Assembly: GCA_003280345.1 (NCBI GenBank) | Contig: QCFB01000009.1 | Location: forward strand, 1 to 64,000 | DNA from: Prochlorococcus sp. AG-363-A16 | Lineage (GTDB): Bacteria > Cyanobacteriota > Cyanobacteriia > PCC-6307 > Cyanobiaceae | Length of the DNA: 64,000 nt | Direction: 5' to 3' | Part shown: in pieces, positions 19,271-29,259 of the stretch | Layout of the letters: each line of letters begins with the position of its first letter | Position numbering within the stretch: position 1 is the first letter of the stretch | Made by a program: the position numbers and the translations under genes | Notes under the pieces: generated by a model | What the model was told of the DNA's origin: nothing | Seen by the model: only the letters and a program-made list of their open reading frames with translations | Database searches by the model: none

Positions 19271-20452
19271 ATGGGGACTTATCAACGCCTACCCTTAAGC
19301 ATTGTCAGAGGGAAGGGTTGCTGGGTTTGGGATGAGAAAGGTAAAAAATATCTTGATGCAGTTGCCGGCATAGCAACCTGCAGCCTTGGCCATAGTGACA
19401 ATGCAATGCGTCGAGCACTTACGCTTCAACTAAATCAAATTCAGCATGTCTCTAATCTTTATAGGATTTCCGAGCAAGAAGAACTAGCGCATTGGTTATC
19501 AGATAAAAGTTGCGCAGACAAAGTGTTTTTTTGCAATAGTGGCGCTGAAGCTAATGAAGCTGCCATAAAACTTGCTCGAAAGCATGGTCACAACAAACGT
19601 GGGATTGACCATCCAGTCATTCTGACCTCTAAGGCAAGTTTTCACGGACGAACTCTTGCAACTTTAAGTGCAACAGGACAACCTAAGTATCACAAAGGAT
19701 TCGAACCCCTTGTAAATGGATTTGAATTTTTCTCATACAACAACCTGCAATCTTTAGAGGTTTTGATCGAAAACCTTGAAAGGAATGGGCCTTCAATCGC
19801 TGCAGTTCTTATAGAGCCTTTGCAAGGAGAGGGCGGAGTGAATCCAGGTGACCCGAAATTTTTCAAAAAACTCAGAGAAATATGCAGCAAAAATAATTTC
19901 CTTCTTATCTTTGATGAAGTTCAGACAGGTATGGGGCGCACAGGAAAGTTATGGGGGTATGAGCATCTTGGAATAATGCCCGACGCATTTACCCTTGCGA
20001 AGGGGTTAGGAGGTGGCCATGCGATCGGCGCTTTATTAGTTCAAAAGCATGCGGATCTTTTCGCAAAGGGGGAACATGCGAGCACGTTTGGAGGGAACCC
20101 ATTTGCATGCAAAGCAGCCTTGACAGTCGCAGAAGAAATAGAAAGGCGAGATATTATTAATAATGTCCACAATCGAGGAGTTCAACTACAAAATGGACTC
20201 AAAGAACTCGTAAAAAAATTCCCTAAATCTCTCAAAGGGGTTAGAGGCTTGGGCTTAATTCAAGGTTTAGTTCTCCAAGATGAGACAACTTTGACCGCAC
20301 AAACAATTGTTCAAAGAGCTTTAAATGAAAGATTGCTTGTAGTTGCAGCAGGATCAAAGGTTATACGTATGGTTCCGCCTCTAATAATCAAAGAGAATGA
20401 GATCCGCCAACTACTAAAAAAACTTGAAAATACCTTTCAAATCCATGATTGA
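19271..20452 (+). CDS. argD: Acetylornithine aminotransferase
   Basis: PLP-dependent class III aminotransferase of arginine synthesis. The PLP lysine is K244 in TLAKGLGGGHAIGALL, FDEVQTGMGRTGKLW precedes it, and FCNSGAEANEAAIKLAR marks the phosphate site. The start is ATG at 19271, eight bases after the tRNA; the open frame continues upstream only because it reads through the tRNA gene. The length of 393 residues is normal. It abuts folC with no spacer. Confidence 0.96.
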   Translation: MGTYQRLPLSIVRGKGCWVWDEKGKKYLDAVAGIATCSLGHSDNAMRRALTLQLNQIQHVSNLYRISEQEELAHWLSDKSCADKVFFCNSGAEANEAAIKLARKHGHNKRGIDHPVILTSKASFHGRTLATLSATGQPKYHKGFEPLVNGFEFFSYNNLQSLEVLIENLERNGPSIAAVLIEPLQGEGGVNPGDPKFFKKLREICSKNNFLLIFDEVQTGMGRTGKLWGYEHLGIMPDAFTLAKGLGGGHAIGALLVQKHADLFAKGEHASTFGGNPFACKAALTVAEEIERRDIINNVHNRGVQLQNGLKELVKKFPKSLKGVRGLGLIQGLVLQDETTLTAQTIVQRALNERLLVVAAGSKVIRMVPPLIIKENEIRQLLKKLENTFQIHD

Positions 20453-21688
20453 TTGAAAAAGAAAGTTAATAACAATTCCCATAGCCTTAATAACTTCCTT
20501 TGCCAATTTGATAGCAGAGGAATGGACCTTGGGCTTGAGCGAATCAAAATTGCGCTTGAAGCTATGGGCAATCCATGTGCTGACATACCTGCAATACAAA
20601 TAGTCGGAACGAATGGGAAAGGGTCTATAGCCAGTTTCATGCAAAGCAGTCTTAAAACTGCTGGCATAAAAACTGGTGTAACCACATCCCCACATCTAGT
20701 TGATTGGTGCGAAAGAATTTGCATCAATGGAGAATCAATTTCGCATGAGGAGTTTCTTAACCGTCTTCACTCATTTCAACCAATCGCAAAGAAATATCGA
20801 CTAACTGCTTTTGAAATAGTCATAGCTATAGCTTTTGACCATTTCGCTTCAAACAATGTGGAGTTAATGGTTTTAGAAGTGGGACTAGGTGGTCGGCTCG
20901 ATGCAACCACTGCGCACCCTTTACGGCCGATTATCGCTGTAGCTGGCATTGGGATGGATCATTCAGAGCATCTAGGAAAAAATATACAAGCGATAGCAAA
21001 AGAGAAAGCCTCTGTTATCTCCAAAGGGAGCAAAGTGATCAGCGCAAAACAAGATCCGGATGTAGCAAAAGTTCTTGAAGATGTAAGCGCTCTACAAAAC
21101 GCACGCCTTGAATGGGTTGCTCCACTATCTAAAGACTGGAAACTAGGCTTGAATGGCAATATTCAAAGAGAAAATGCTGCTGTAGCAAAAAGAGCGCTTG
21201 AAGCTTTAGAAGAGTTTGGATGGAAACTTAAAGAACAAACAATACGCAATGGATTCAATTTAGCTAAATGGCCAGGAAGACTTCAACGAATTAATTGGAA
21301 AGGCCTACCTTTAGTTATTGATGGTGCACATAATCCACATGCGGCAAAACAACTTTCAAAAGAACGTTCCTTCTGGCATGGGGAAGAAAAAGGAATCCAT
21401 TGGATATTAGCCATTCAAATTAATAAAGAAGCTCCTGAAATGATTCGGGAATTATTAAAGCCTAAAGATATCGCTTGGGTTGTTCCAGTCCCAAAATGTC
21501 CAAGCTGGACAAAATCTAAACTTTCAATGAAATGCCCAGAATTATCTGAACAAATAATCGAAGAGCAAGGGATAGAAAAAGTTCTATATAGGCTAACGAA
21601 AGAAAGAGAATGGCCATCACCTCCCCCTGTTATCGCTGGATCACTTTTCATAATTGGAGATCTCATAAAAATGAAAGGCATAAAATAA
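20453..21688 (+). CDS. folC: Folylpolyglutamate synthase / dihydrofolate synthase family
   Basis: ATP-dependent Mur-ligase-like enzyme that adds glutamate to folates. The P-loop is VGTNGKGSIASF (51-62). SPHLVDWCERI, the motif VGLGGRLDATT and DGAHNPHAA follow in the expected order. The start TTG comes directly after the argD stop (TGATTG). Whether it also acts as dihydrofolate synthase cannot be decided from the sequence. 411 residues. Confidence 0.94.
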   Translation: MKKKVNNNSHSLNNFLCQFDSRGMDLGLERIKIALEAMGNPCADIPAIQIVGTNGKGSIASFMQSSLKTAGIKTGVTTSPHLVDWCERICINGESISHEEFLNRLHSFQPIAKKYRLTAFEIVIAIAFDHFASNNVELMVLEVGLGGRLDATTAHPLRPIIAVAGIGMDHSEHLGKNIQAIAKEKASVISKGSKVISAKQDPDVAKVLEDVSALQNARLEWVAPLSKDWKLGLNGNIQRENAAVAKRALEALEEFGWKLKEQTIRNGFNLAKWPGRLQRINWKGLPLVIDGAHNPHAAKQLSKERSFWHGEEKGIHWILAIQINKEAPEMIRELLKPKDIAWVVPVPKCPSWTKSKLSMKCPELSEQIIEEQGIEKVLYRLTKEREWPSPPPVIAGSLFIIGDLIKMKGIK

Positions 21689-21739
21689 AAATTATTAAAT
21701 ATTTTTTATTTCTTTAAACAAGTTCTTATGCATTAAGGC

Positions 21740-23083
21740 TTACCCAATCCATCCCTTAAGTTTGCCTGGATTAAGAATACCTTTAGGATCAAAGTTTTTC
21801 TTAGCTTTCACTTGATCTGCATCTACTACACCCAAACCTCCATCCTCCACCGTGATCACATGAGGATTAAAAACTATCGCACCAATCTTTTTACAAAAAT
21901 CAATCAAATTATCTAATGACTTTTTATCTCGCCATCGAATAATTGGTAAAGCTGCAATGCGTTGTGTTCCCTGTTGCCTTACAGCTTCCAAATGAAGCAA
22001 GACATCATCTCCCCATTCACTCTTAAGAAGATTCAAGGCCTCAATTTCAGGCTGAGGAAGAAGCATCTGTAAATAAGTCCAACTTGGGTCAATTGCACGC
22101 AAATGCAATGTCGTGTGATTCCATGTAAGTTCTCGCAATCCACTTCCTCCCCTTATATTTTCCCTACCCAAAAGATGAAAGTCAGCTTTAACTGAAGAAG
22201 CAATTCGTTCAAGAGTACTTACTCCATCAGGCCCAACGAGGATTAAAAGTCGATGTTTGCCACTAGGCGTGCCAGACCAAGAAGGAATCTGATCAACAAT
22301 TTCTCGCTCAAGAAGGCTACAAAGATGCAATTCAACTGCAGATTGAGCGCAACGCTGAAGGAGTCCAACTGCTAACGCCCAATCAGCACAGTCAATGACT
22401 ACTTCATGCCAAGCAACTGCAGGAGCAGTTGCCAAAGTCAAGGCAGTAATAATTCCATTGGTCCCATAAGCATGATTAAGAGCTTCTGCTGCACTTGCAT
22501 CAAGCAGTAGTTTCTTTGGTTCATTCTCGACTGTCACCACCTCAAGTCCTAAAAGATGACCAGGATCTCGCAAAAATCCCCAACGAACAGAACCAATCCC
22601 ACCAGAACCGCCTGCTATAAAGCCTCCAACAGAAGCACTTCTCCAAGTACTAGGCAGCAAACGTAATTGCCTTCCATAGCTAGCCAATTCTTTATCAAGA
22701 TCTCCCAATAAACATCCTGTCTCAACCGTGACTTCTCCTGTTAGGGAGTTGATATCTCGAATCTTGCGCAAAGCTCCCATAAGTACGACTACTCCGCCTC
22801 GCAGAGGTACAGATTGGCCATAATTCCCAGTTCCGGCTCCCCTCAATGTCAAAGGAACTCCATGCCTGTGACATACCCCCGCAAGCAAAACAACAGCTTC
22901 TACTGAATTAGGGCGAACAACAAGTTCAGCGCAACAACCTTCAAGTTCTTTGTTAAGAACAGGCGAGTACTCGAAAAAATCACGAGAAAAACGTTGTCTA
23001 TCAGACAATCCATCAAACAACTGCAAATCAGAGATCAAGGCAATCTCATTAAAAAAATCAACAGAAAGTAAATGACTATTCAT
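21740..23083 (-). CDS. FAD-linked oxidase, GlcD/D-lactate dehydrogenase type
   Basis: PCMH-type FAD-binding domain in the first 200 residues (VRPNSVEAVVLLAG, LTLRGAGTGNYGQ, TVETGCLLGDLDKELASYGR, ASVGGFIAGGSGG) and a GlcD-like C-terminal cap. It ends VDADQVKAKKNFDPKGILNPG, the usual terminal motif of this family. Family members oxidise 2-hydroxy acids such as glycolate or D-lactate, so photorespiratory glycolate oxidation is a reasonable guess. No GlcE or GlcF partner is adjacent. It lies 24 bp downstream of an amidohydrolase gene on the same strand. 447 residues. Confidence 0.88.
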   Translation of the reverse strand: MNSHLLSVDFFNEIALISDLQLFDGLSDRQRFSRDFFEYSPVLNKELEGCCAELVVRPNSVEAVVLLAGVCHRHGVPLTLRGAGTGNYGQSVPLRGGVVVLMGALRKIRDINSLTGEVTVETGCLLGDLDKELASYGRQLRLLPSTWRSASVGGFIAGGSGGIGSVRWGFLRDPGHLLGLEVVTVENEPKKLLLDASAAEALNHAYGTNGIITALTLATAPAVAWHEVVIDCADWALAVGLLQRCAQSAVELHLCSLLEREIVDQIPSWSGTPSGKHRLLILVGPDGVSTLERIASSVKADFHLLGRENIRGGSGLRELTWNHTTLHLRAIDPSWTYLQMLLPQPEIEALNLLKSEWGDDVLLHLEAVRQQGTQRIAALPIIRWRDKKSLDNLIDFCKKIGAIVFNPHVITVEDGGLGVVDADQVKAKKNFDPKGILNPGKLKGWIG

Positions 23084-23107
23084 CAGTTAATAAGGAGCGT
23101 TGTTTTT

Positions 23108-24379
23108 TTATTCATTAATAGTGTTCATGTCAAACCATCTGCCATGGATAAGTAGTTTGCGGCCAGGAGGAGACGACATAGCCTCTATCCAGCTACAGGC
23201 GTCTAACAAAACAAAATCTGCTGGACTGCCTAATTGAATAGTCCCATCCCATTCAAGCCCCATTAAAGATGCCGCTGCAGTGGTAAATGGAGAAAGTCCT
23301 AATCTTGTCCAAGGAGCCAAATGAGCTAATGGCATTGCAAATGACATCAAAGAGAGCGGATCAAAATTACCTACTGGGAACCAAGGATCTTGAACGTTGT
23401 CACTCCCTACGGCAACAGTGACACCTGCCTGCTGAAGTTGGAAGATTGGAGCCAAAGGTCTAATCACTGGAGTTGCTGTTTCCCTACGACCAAGCAACCA
23501 TGCGTTAGTGAGCGGTAGTGCCACAACATTTACACGATAATGAGCTAATCGATTAGCTAAAAATCTCAATTCATTTGATGGGAGCAGAGACATACTGCTC
23601 AGATGACTACATGAAACAGGAATCTTTATCTCAATTTGATCTAGTACATTAATTAATTGCTTCAAGCCAGCCGCAGGATGGATCTCTGACTCATCTACAT
23701 GAAGATCAATTCCACAACCTAATTGATTTGCTAAGTGGAAGATCCTAAAAAGAGCTTTACAAGACGTTTTCCTGTCAAAAGGTGGAACAATTACACCACC
23801 TAAGAGCCCTCCCTCACTAGCTACTCGGGCAGCAAAAAGACTTCCTTTATCTGTACTCCAATATTCCAAGGGAGCTAAAGCAACAAGTTGCAATTCAATT
23901 AATGACTTCCACTTCTTCTTTAGAAAAAGTAAAGCTTCCCAGCTAATTTCAGCAGCAATTCCAAAGCTATCTACATGGCTTCGCACTGCTCTAATTCCAT
24001 TACCCAAAGCCATCCTGAGAGCCCGCTCTGCCCTTGAATGCACTTTTTCAAACGTGCGGTCTTCTTGTTCTTTGAGATTTGCTTCCAAAGCTCCTTCGTA
24101 ATTCCCTAAAAAATTGGGGGCCTCCTCCCAAGTAAAAGATTTATCAATGTGAGCATGAGGTTCTACAAGCCTGGGGAGAAGAAGCTTTAAACCCGGGGAA
24201 TGGGCAGCGTGTACTAGCTCAAGTGAAGTAATAAGGCCCTCCTCCCATTCAATACGAACTGGGCAAAGCCCCTCTAGTGAAACAGTTGAGGAAGCGAAAT
24301 CTCTTCCATGTTTGACCAATCCACGAGGTACCAATGCCTCAAGAGATCCTTTCCCCCCAGTTTTTACGTTGAGATCCAC
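23108..24379 (-). CDS. Cytosine deaminase-like metal-dependent amidohydrolase
   Basis: TIM-barrel amidohydrolase of the CodA subgroup. Metal ligands and active-site residues are visible: PHAHIDKSFT (HxH), VRSHVDSFG, DLHVDESE with the catalytic glutamate, SCSHLSSM, and VGSDNVQDPWFPVG, which matches CodA's HDDVFDPW region. 423 residues from GTG at 24379. Known relatives deaminate cytosine, creatinine or other ring amides; the substrate here is open. It is cotranscribed with the FAD oxidase downstream. Confidence 0.85.
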   Translation of the reverse strand: MDLNVKTGGKGSLEALVPRGLVKHGRDFASSTVSLEGLCPVRIEWEEGLITSLELVHAAHSPGLKLLLPRLVEPHAHIDKSFTWEEAPNFLGNYEGALEANLKEQEDRTFEKVHSRAERALRMALGNGIRAVRSHVDSFGIAAEISWEALLFLKKKWKSLIELQLVALAPLEYWSTDKGSLFAARVASEGGLLGGVIVPPFDRKTSCKALFRIFHLANQLGCGIDLHVDESEIHPAAGLKQLINVLDQIEIKIPVSCSHLSSMSLLPSNELRFLANRLAHYRVNVVALPLTNAWLLGRRETATPVIRPLAPIFQLQQAGVTVAVGSDNVQDPWFPVGNFDPLSLMSFAMPLAHLAPWTRLGLSPFTTAAASLMGLEWDGTIQLGSPADFVLLDACSWIEAMSSPPGRKLLIHGRWFDMNTINE

Positions 24380-24608
24380 TTATAGAAGACACGCATTGAA
24401 TAGGAAGTATGCAACGAAAACAATTACCCTTGGATTACTTTAAAAACAAGCTCCTAATTACGTCAGCCTTTGAGATCTCAGCTTAGGCAATAGAAACTCA
24501 TACATACAAAAAATTAATTCTCACAAAGGACTTTAGATATTACTAAAATTTCATCGAAGAAATCTTTCTCATTCGATTGCAGGCGAATTGGTAAATTCGT
24601 AATGACGC

Positions 24609-24682
24609 GGCGGGCGTCGCCAAGTGGTTAAGGCAGCGGCTTGTGGCGCCGCTATTCGGGGGTTCGAATCCCCTCGCTCGCC
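24609..24682 (+). tRNA. tRNA-His (anticodon GTG)
   Basis: The acceptor GCGGGCG pairs with CGCTCGC (one G-U pair), with the extra G at -1 (24609) opposite discriminator C, the hallmark of tRNA-His. The anticodon stem GCGGC/GCCGC encloses TTGTGGC, anticodon GTG. The T loop TTCGAAT is present. A short hairpin CGAATT/AATTCG lies 10 bp upstream. Confidence 0.97.
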
Positions 24683-24800
24683 CTCAACCTCCAAGCTGCT
24701 TCAAGTTTCAAAAACTTATTTCAAAATTGAATCAGCTTCTAAATTCATCACATCAAGGGTTGATGAGCTGTAACCAGGGTCTTTTGGATTTAGTCAAACC

Positions 24801-26201
24801 GTGTTCGCAACAACCTCAACTCCTTTAACTAAAGAGCCTCTTCCCTCTGAGAACAGTCGTGGAAGTTACTGGATTACAACATTTGGCTGCCAAATGAACA
24901 AAGCCGATTCAGAACGTATGGCTGGAATTCTTGAGGAGATGGGATATCTGCAAGCAAAAGCAGAGCTGGAGGCAGATCTTGTCCTGTACAACACATGCAG
25001 CATCAGAGACAACGCTGAGCAAAAGGTATACAGCTATCTAGGGCGACAAGCACTAAGGAAACATCTTTCCCCTCACCTAAAGCTCATAGTGGCTGGCTGC
25101 GTAGCCCAACAAGAGGGAGAAGCGTTGTTAAGGAGAGTCCCCGAACTTGATCTGGTAATGGGACCTCAACATGCAAATCGTCTTGAGAGCCTTCTAACAA
25201 AAGTAGACACTGGGCAACAAGTCGTAGCAACAGAAGAGCACTACATACTTGAAGATCTCACAACCGCCAAAAGAGACAGCAAAATCTGTGGATGGGTAAA
25301 CGTTATATACGGCTGCAACGAAAGATGCACCTATTGCGTTGTTCCTTCAGTTAGAGGAAAGGAGCAATCAAGACCACCGCAGGCAATCCGCTTAGAAATA
25401 GAAAAACTTGCGTCAATTGGATACAAAGAAATTACTCTCCTTGGTCAAAATATTGATGCATATGGTCGTGACCTGCCAGGCATTACAAAACACGGGAGAC
25501 GGCAAAATACACTTACAGATCTTCTTTATTACATACATGAGATAAAAGGCATTGAGCGAATTCGTTTTGCAACAAGTCATCCTAGGTATTTCACAACTCG
25601 CCTAATAGAAGCCTGCTCTGAACTCCCGAAAGTTTGCGAACATTTTCACATCCCATTTCAAAGTGGCGATAATGATATTCTTAAAGCAATGGGTAGAGGG
25701 TACACAATCGAAAAGTATAAAAAAATAATCAACAAGATACGAGAAATGATACCTAATGCCTCAATTAGCGCCGATGTAATAGTTGCTTTCCCAGGAGAAA
25801 CAAATAAACAATTCAAACGCACACTCGCAATTATCCATGAAATGGGGTTCGACCAAGTAAATACAGCCGCATACTCTCCTAGACCAAATACTCCAGCAGC
25901 TAAATGGCCGAACCAACTACCAGAAGAAACAAAAATAGAGCGGCTTAAAGAATTAAATTTATTAGTTGAACTAACAGCTAAAAATAGAAATTTACGTTAT
26001 AAAAATAAGGTAGAAGAAGTTCTTGCTGAAGGAGTGAATCCTAAGGATTCCAATCAATTGATGGGACGTACTCGCACCAATCGACTGACTTTCTTCCCCA
26101 ATAAAGGGCCAGAAGGTTATTGCTACAGACCAGGAGACCTTGTGAAGCTATTAATTCAGGATGTCAGGTCTTTTTCTCTAAGTGGCAGACCATTGAAATG
26201 A
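24801..26201 (+). CDS. miaB: tRNA-2-methylthio-N6-dimethylallyladenosine synthase
   Basis: Radical SAM methylthiotransferase modifying A37 of tRNAs that read UNN codons. One Fe-S cluster is bound by C30 ([10 protein letters not shown]), C66 (YNTCSIRD) and C100 (VAGCVAQQ). The radical SAM cluster is bound by C172, C176 and C179 in [18 protein letters not shown] domain is at the C-terminus ([10 protein letters not shown] to LVKLLI). The start is GTG and the 466 residues are typical. Confidence 0.96.
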   Translation: MFATTSTPLTKEPLPSENSRGSYWITTFGCQMNKADSERMAGILEEMGYLQAKAELEADLVLYNTCSIRDNAEQKVYSYLGRQALRKHLSPHLKLIVAGCVAQQEGEALLRRVPELDLVMGPQHANRLESLLTKVDTGQQVVATEEHYILEDLTTAKRDSKICGWVNVIYGCNERCTYCVVPSVRGKEQSRPPQAIRLEIEKLASIGYKEITLLGQNIDAYGRDLPGITKHGRRQNTLTDLLYYIHEIKGIERIRFATSHPRYFTTRLIEACSELPKVCEHFHIPFQSGDNDILKAMGRGYTIEKYKKIINKIREMIPNASISADVIVAFPGETNKQFKRTLAIIHEMGFDQVNTAAYSPRPNTPAAKWPNQLPEETKIERLKELNLLVELTAKNRNLRYKNKVEEVLAEGVNPKDSNQLMGRTRTNRLTFFPNKGPEGYCYRPGDLVKLLIQDVRSFSLSGRPLK

Positions 26202-26261
26202 AATTAGTTGCATGGACTGATACGTTTAATCTCAAATAAAAGTTGATCTTTCCATAATTTC

Positions 26262-27323
26262 ATGTCTGCATCTCGAACCGCTATTGGCTTGGTTTTCGGG
26301 GGCGCCTCTGGAGAACACAATGTATCGATAAAATCTGCCATAAATGTTGTCCATGCCTTCAAAAGTGGTGCCAATTCAAACCAATTCGAATTAGTTCTTT
26401 TTTACTTAGATAAAGAAGGTAGATGGTGGCCTGCTGAAATTGCTGAAATTGCACTTCACAAAGGATTGGCCCTAAGCCAAGAAGAACTACCTTCGCCTAT
26501 TCCGCCATCTGGATTCAGTTCATTGCCTAAAGGCAGTGAAAAAGTACAAATTTGGTTCCCAGTCCTTCATGGTCCAAATGGCGAAGATGGCACTATTCAA
26601 GGCCTTTTCAAGCTGACAAATAAACCTTTTGTAGGTTCAGGTGTCCTTGGGTCTGCCCTTGGCATGGACAAACTAGCGATGAAAGCAGCCTTCTCTGCAG
26701 CAGGCCTACCTCAAGTCTCTTATTTATCTGCTGACTCCACGAAGCTTTCAGAGCCGAATTACCTAAAAGCCCTAACTGAACAACTAAAAATTGAAATTGG
26801 TTTTCCATGCTTTGTAAAACCAGCGAATCTTGGCTCATCAGTAGGAATAACAAAAGCTCTTAATCAAGAACAATTTCTAAAAGGACTTGCCAAAGCAGGA
26901 AAGCTCGACAAAAGAATCATCCTTGAAAAGGCTGTATTAGCAAGAGAACTTGAGTGCGCAGTACTAGGAGGTAAGAATTTGCAAGCCTCAGATGTTGGGG
27001 AAATTCTTTTTGATGCTGATTGGTATGACTACGAAACTAAGTACTCTCAGGGCTCCAGTAAAATGCTTATACCAGCACCTCTACCGAAGGTAGTCAGTGA
27101 AAAAATTCGTGTATTAACTTTACAAGCTTGTAAAGCAGTTGGTGCCATAGGGATGGCACGAGTTGATTTCTTTTATGACGAGAAAGACAATAATCTATGG
27201 ATAAATGAAATAAATACTTTGCCTGGCTTCACATCTCAAAGCATGTATCCAGCCCTATGGGAAGAAGCAGGTGTAACTCTTGATCAGTTAGTGGCCAAGC
27301 TGGTTGAAACCGCGAGAGAATAA
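26262..27323 (+). CDS. ddl: D-alanine--D-alanine ligase
   Basis: ATP-grasp enzyme joining two D-alanines for peptidoglycan precursors. VFGGASGEHNVSIKSA is at the N-terminus and GPNGEDGTIQGLF, KPANLGSSVGITKA, ELECAVLGG and NEINTLPGFTSQSMYP follow in the family order. 353 residues from ATG at 26262. It heads a plus-strand wall/division cluster running to ftsZ. Confidence 0.97.
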   Translation: MSASRTAIGLVFGGASGEHNVSIKSAINVVHAFKSGANSNQFELVLFYLDKEGRWWPAEIAEIALHKGLALSQEELPSPIPPSGFSSLPKGSEKVQIWFPVLHGPNGEDGTIQGLFKLTNKPFVGSGVLGSALGMDKLAMKAAFSAAGLPQVSYLSADSTKLSEPNYLKALTEQLKIEIGFPCFVKPANLGSSVGITKALNQEQFLKGLAKAGKLDKRIILEKAVLARELECAVLGGKNLQASDVGEILFDADWYDYETKYSQGSSKMLIPAPLPKVVSEKIRVLTLQACKAVGAIGMARVDFFYDEKDNNLWINEINTLPGFTSQSMYPALWEEAGVTLDQLVAKLVETARE

Positions 27324-27371
27324 AACAACTTCAAACTCAAAGCTTTAAAGATTCTCTCCTTTGACCTGCCA

Positions 27372-27782
27372 ATGATTCACGGTCTGCTCTGGTTCCCATT
27401 ACTCCTTGTATTTGTTCTGCTAACTGCGCTTGGCTGGCTTGAGCGTCGTCGTCAAAACCTTTTCCTAAAATGGGCTGAAGGGACAGAACTTTCAAAGTTA
27501 GATGGATCAGGAGCGGCTCGTCTAAAAGAAGGCATACTTAGCTGGAGCAGCTTTGAAGCAGGAAACTTCAAGGAAGAAGATGCTTTTGAAATCAATAAAC
27601 TAGAACTTGTTGAACTAATGGCACTTACTTCAGGCGAAGCGCCATTAACAAATGAGTCACAAGGTCGCTGCAGATTAAGACTTGTAGGTAAAGGGAAAGA
27701 GATGGATGTTCCTTTTACAGATGCAGATCGAGCCAGGCAATGGATGAACCAACTAATGGAAAGAGCTCGTTGCGACTTGTGA
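27372..27782 (+). CDS. Conserved hypothetical membrane-anchored protein upstream of ftsQ
   Basis: 136 residues with one N-terminal membrane segment (HGLLWFPLLLVFVLLTALGWL) followed by a soluble domain. That domain contains EINKLELVELMALTSGE and a strand-rich end (RCRLRLVGKGKEMDVPFTD) closing with a helix. I do not recognise a named family. It sits between ddl and ftsQ and overlaps the ftsQ start by 4 bp (GTGA), which suggests coupled translation and possibly a division-related role. Confidence 0.75.
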   Translation: MIHGLLWFPLLLVFVLLTALGWLERRRQNLFLKWAEGTELSKLDGSGAARLKEGILSWSSFEAGNFKEEDAFEINKLELVELMALTSGEAPLTNESQGRCRLRLVGKGKEMDVPFTDADRARQWMNQLMERARCDL

Positions 27783-28594
27783 CCCCTTTTAAACAGAGTC
27801 ATCGAACAAAGAGACCCTTAAGCCCAAAGACTGAAAAACAGCGGAGGCATCGAATCAAGCGTAGAAGAGAGTTTCTTACTGAACTCTGGCGTATATGTGT
27901 TTCAACCTCAATAGCAGGAAGCCTTGGGATAGTCCTCCTCCAAAACGGATGGGCACCAATCAATAGTTCTCAAATTAATGTCATAGGCAGCCCGAAACTT
28001 AAAGGCGAATCAATAGTTCAGGCCTCAGGCCTAAAGTTTCCTATGCCACTATTAGCAATCAATCCAAAAAGACTCAAAACAAAATTACTTAGGGAGCTTC
28101 CTGTAAAGGCCGTATCCATTAGGAGACATTTATTTCCCCCTTTACTTGAAATAGAACTAAAAGAAAGAAAGCCAATAGCTTTTGCACAAAAAAACAGTCC
28201 TAAGGGAAAGTTGGCAGGAATGATTGATAAAGAGGGTTACTGGATGCCAATAAGAGTTGCACGTCAAGCTCAACAACCTGAAAAGGCCTTATATGTTGAA
28301 GGATGGATTGAAAGTCATCGTCCTTGGGTATCAAAGATATTGAAAAATAGAAACAACCTAGGCAGTTCTCTAATAAAAATTGTTATTAGCCCTAATGGAG
28401 AAATAAGTCTGCAAACAAAAAGATTTCAAATGATTCACCTGGGATCAAATACTGAGCAACTTGACAATCAAATGAAGGCTCTTGACCATTTAAGCAGTCA
28501 ACTACCTTTGGATTTCTTTAACCAAGTCGACACAACTATCGATTTAAGAGATCCAACAAAGCCTGAGGTGCAAATCCCAACACGAACCAAATGA
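27779..28594 (+). CDS. ftsQ: Cell division protein FtsQ
   Basis: Bitopic divisome protein. It has a basic cytoplasmic tail (KQRRHRIKRRREF), one membrane span (ICVSTSIAGSLGIVLLQ), a POTRA-like segment (INVIGSPKLKGESIVQASG) and a beta domain (VSIRRHLFPPLLEIELKERKP). I chose GTG at 27779 because it overlaps the upstream stop as GTGA, giving 271 residues. An in-frame ATG at 27740 would extend the overlap to 43 bp. Sequence conservation of FtsQ is low, so the call leans on architecture and on the position before ftsZ. Confidence 0.87.
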   Translation: MTPFKQSHRTKRPLSPKTEKQRRHRIKRRREFLTELWRICVSTSIAGSLGIVLLQNGWAPINSSQINVIGSPKLKGESIVQASGLKFPMPLLAINPKRLKTKLLRELPVKAVSIRRHLFPPLLEIELKERKPIAFAQKNSPKGKLAGMIDKEGYWMPIRVARQAQQPEKALYVEGWIESHRPWVSKILKNRNNLGSSLIKIVISPNGEISLQTKRFQMIHLGSNTEQLDNQMKALDHLSSQLPLDFFNQVDTTIDLRDPTKPEVQIPTRTK

Positions 28595-28735
28595 TGCAAT
28601 AAATAGATGCTTCTTTTGCAATTAAAAAGATGCCTGAATGCATTTAATTCAAAAAATTAAACAATCCACCTTTGAAGACTGGCCTAATCAACTATTTCTA
28701 GATATCGATAGTTTAGCTCCAAGCATCTAGTTAGG

Positions 28736-29128
28736 ATGACTTCATCTTTCGGCACCTTTACCTATTGGTCTTTGCTTGGGCTTTCGCCAGGAAGTGATTC
28801 GGATCAGCTCAAAGAGGCTTTCCGAAGAGAAGCCAGGCGATGGCATCCTGATCTTAATGCGAATGATCTCAATGCTGAGGAAAGATTCAAGTGGGTCAAT
28901 GAAGCATATTTAGTTCTAAGTGATCCAAGAAAACGCTTTGAATGGGAAGTAGCAGGGCGACCGCCCATTCGAATAAAAGAAATTAAACCCCAAGTAAAAG
29001 TAAAGATTGCTGATCAAACGCAAATAAAATCAACCATTAGCAAAAATGATTTCAACTCAGCAGAAAAAATGCTCCTGATATTAATTTCTTCAGTTTGCTT
29101 GCTTTTATTGAACCTTTTTTTATTTTGA
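28736..29128 (+). CDS. Short J-domain protein with C-terminal membrane anchor
   Basis: Residues 8-70 form a complete J domain with the HPD tripeptide at 37-39 (RRWHPDLN) and WVNEAYLVLSDPRKR, so it should stimulate an Hsp70 ATPase. A polar linker of about 40 residues leads to a C-terminal hydrophobic helix (KMLLILISSVCLLLLNLFLF) that ends the protein: a tail-anchored topology with the J domain in the cytoplasm. No zinc-finger or client-binding domain is present. It lies between ftsQ and ftsZ on the same strand. 130 residues. Confidence 0.85.
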   Translation: MTSSFGTFTYWSLLGLSPGSDSDQLKEAFRREARRWHPDLNANDLNAEERFKWVNEAYLVLSDPRKRFEWEVAGRPPIRIKEIKPQVKVKIADQTQIKSTISKNDFNSAEKMLLILISSVCLLLLNLFLF

Positions 29129-29259
29129 TTCCAAGACCCTTTTTAAGAGCAAACCTCCTGGAACTTAAACAACCTGGCAAGATTCTTTTAATTTCTTTCA
29201 AAGAACCTCTAACATAAAAGGAAATTTAATGCTCCAAAACGAAATCCTTAAACCTGAAT

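Noticed and set aside
27452-27802. 116-codon open frame on the minus strand
   Set aside because: Antisense to the conserved gene before ftsQ, serine rich, no independent support.
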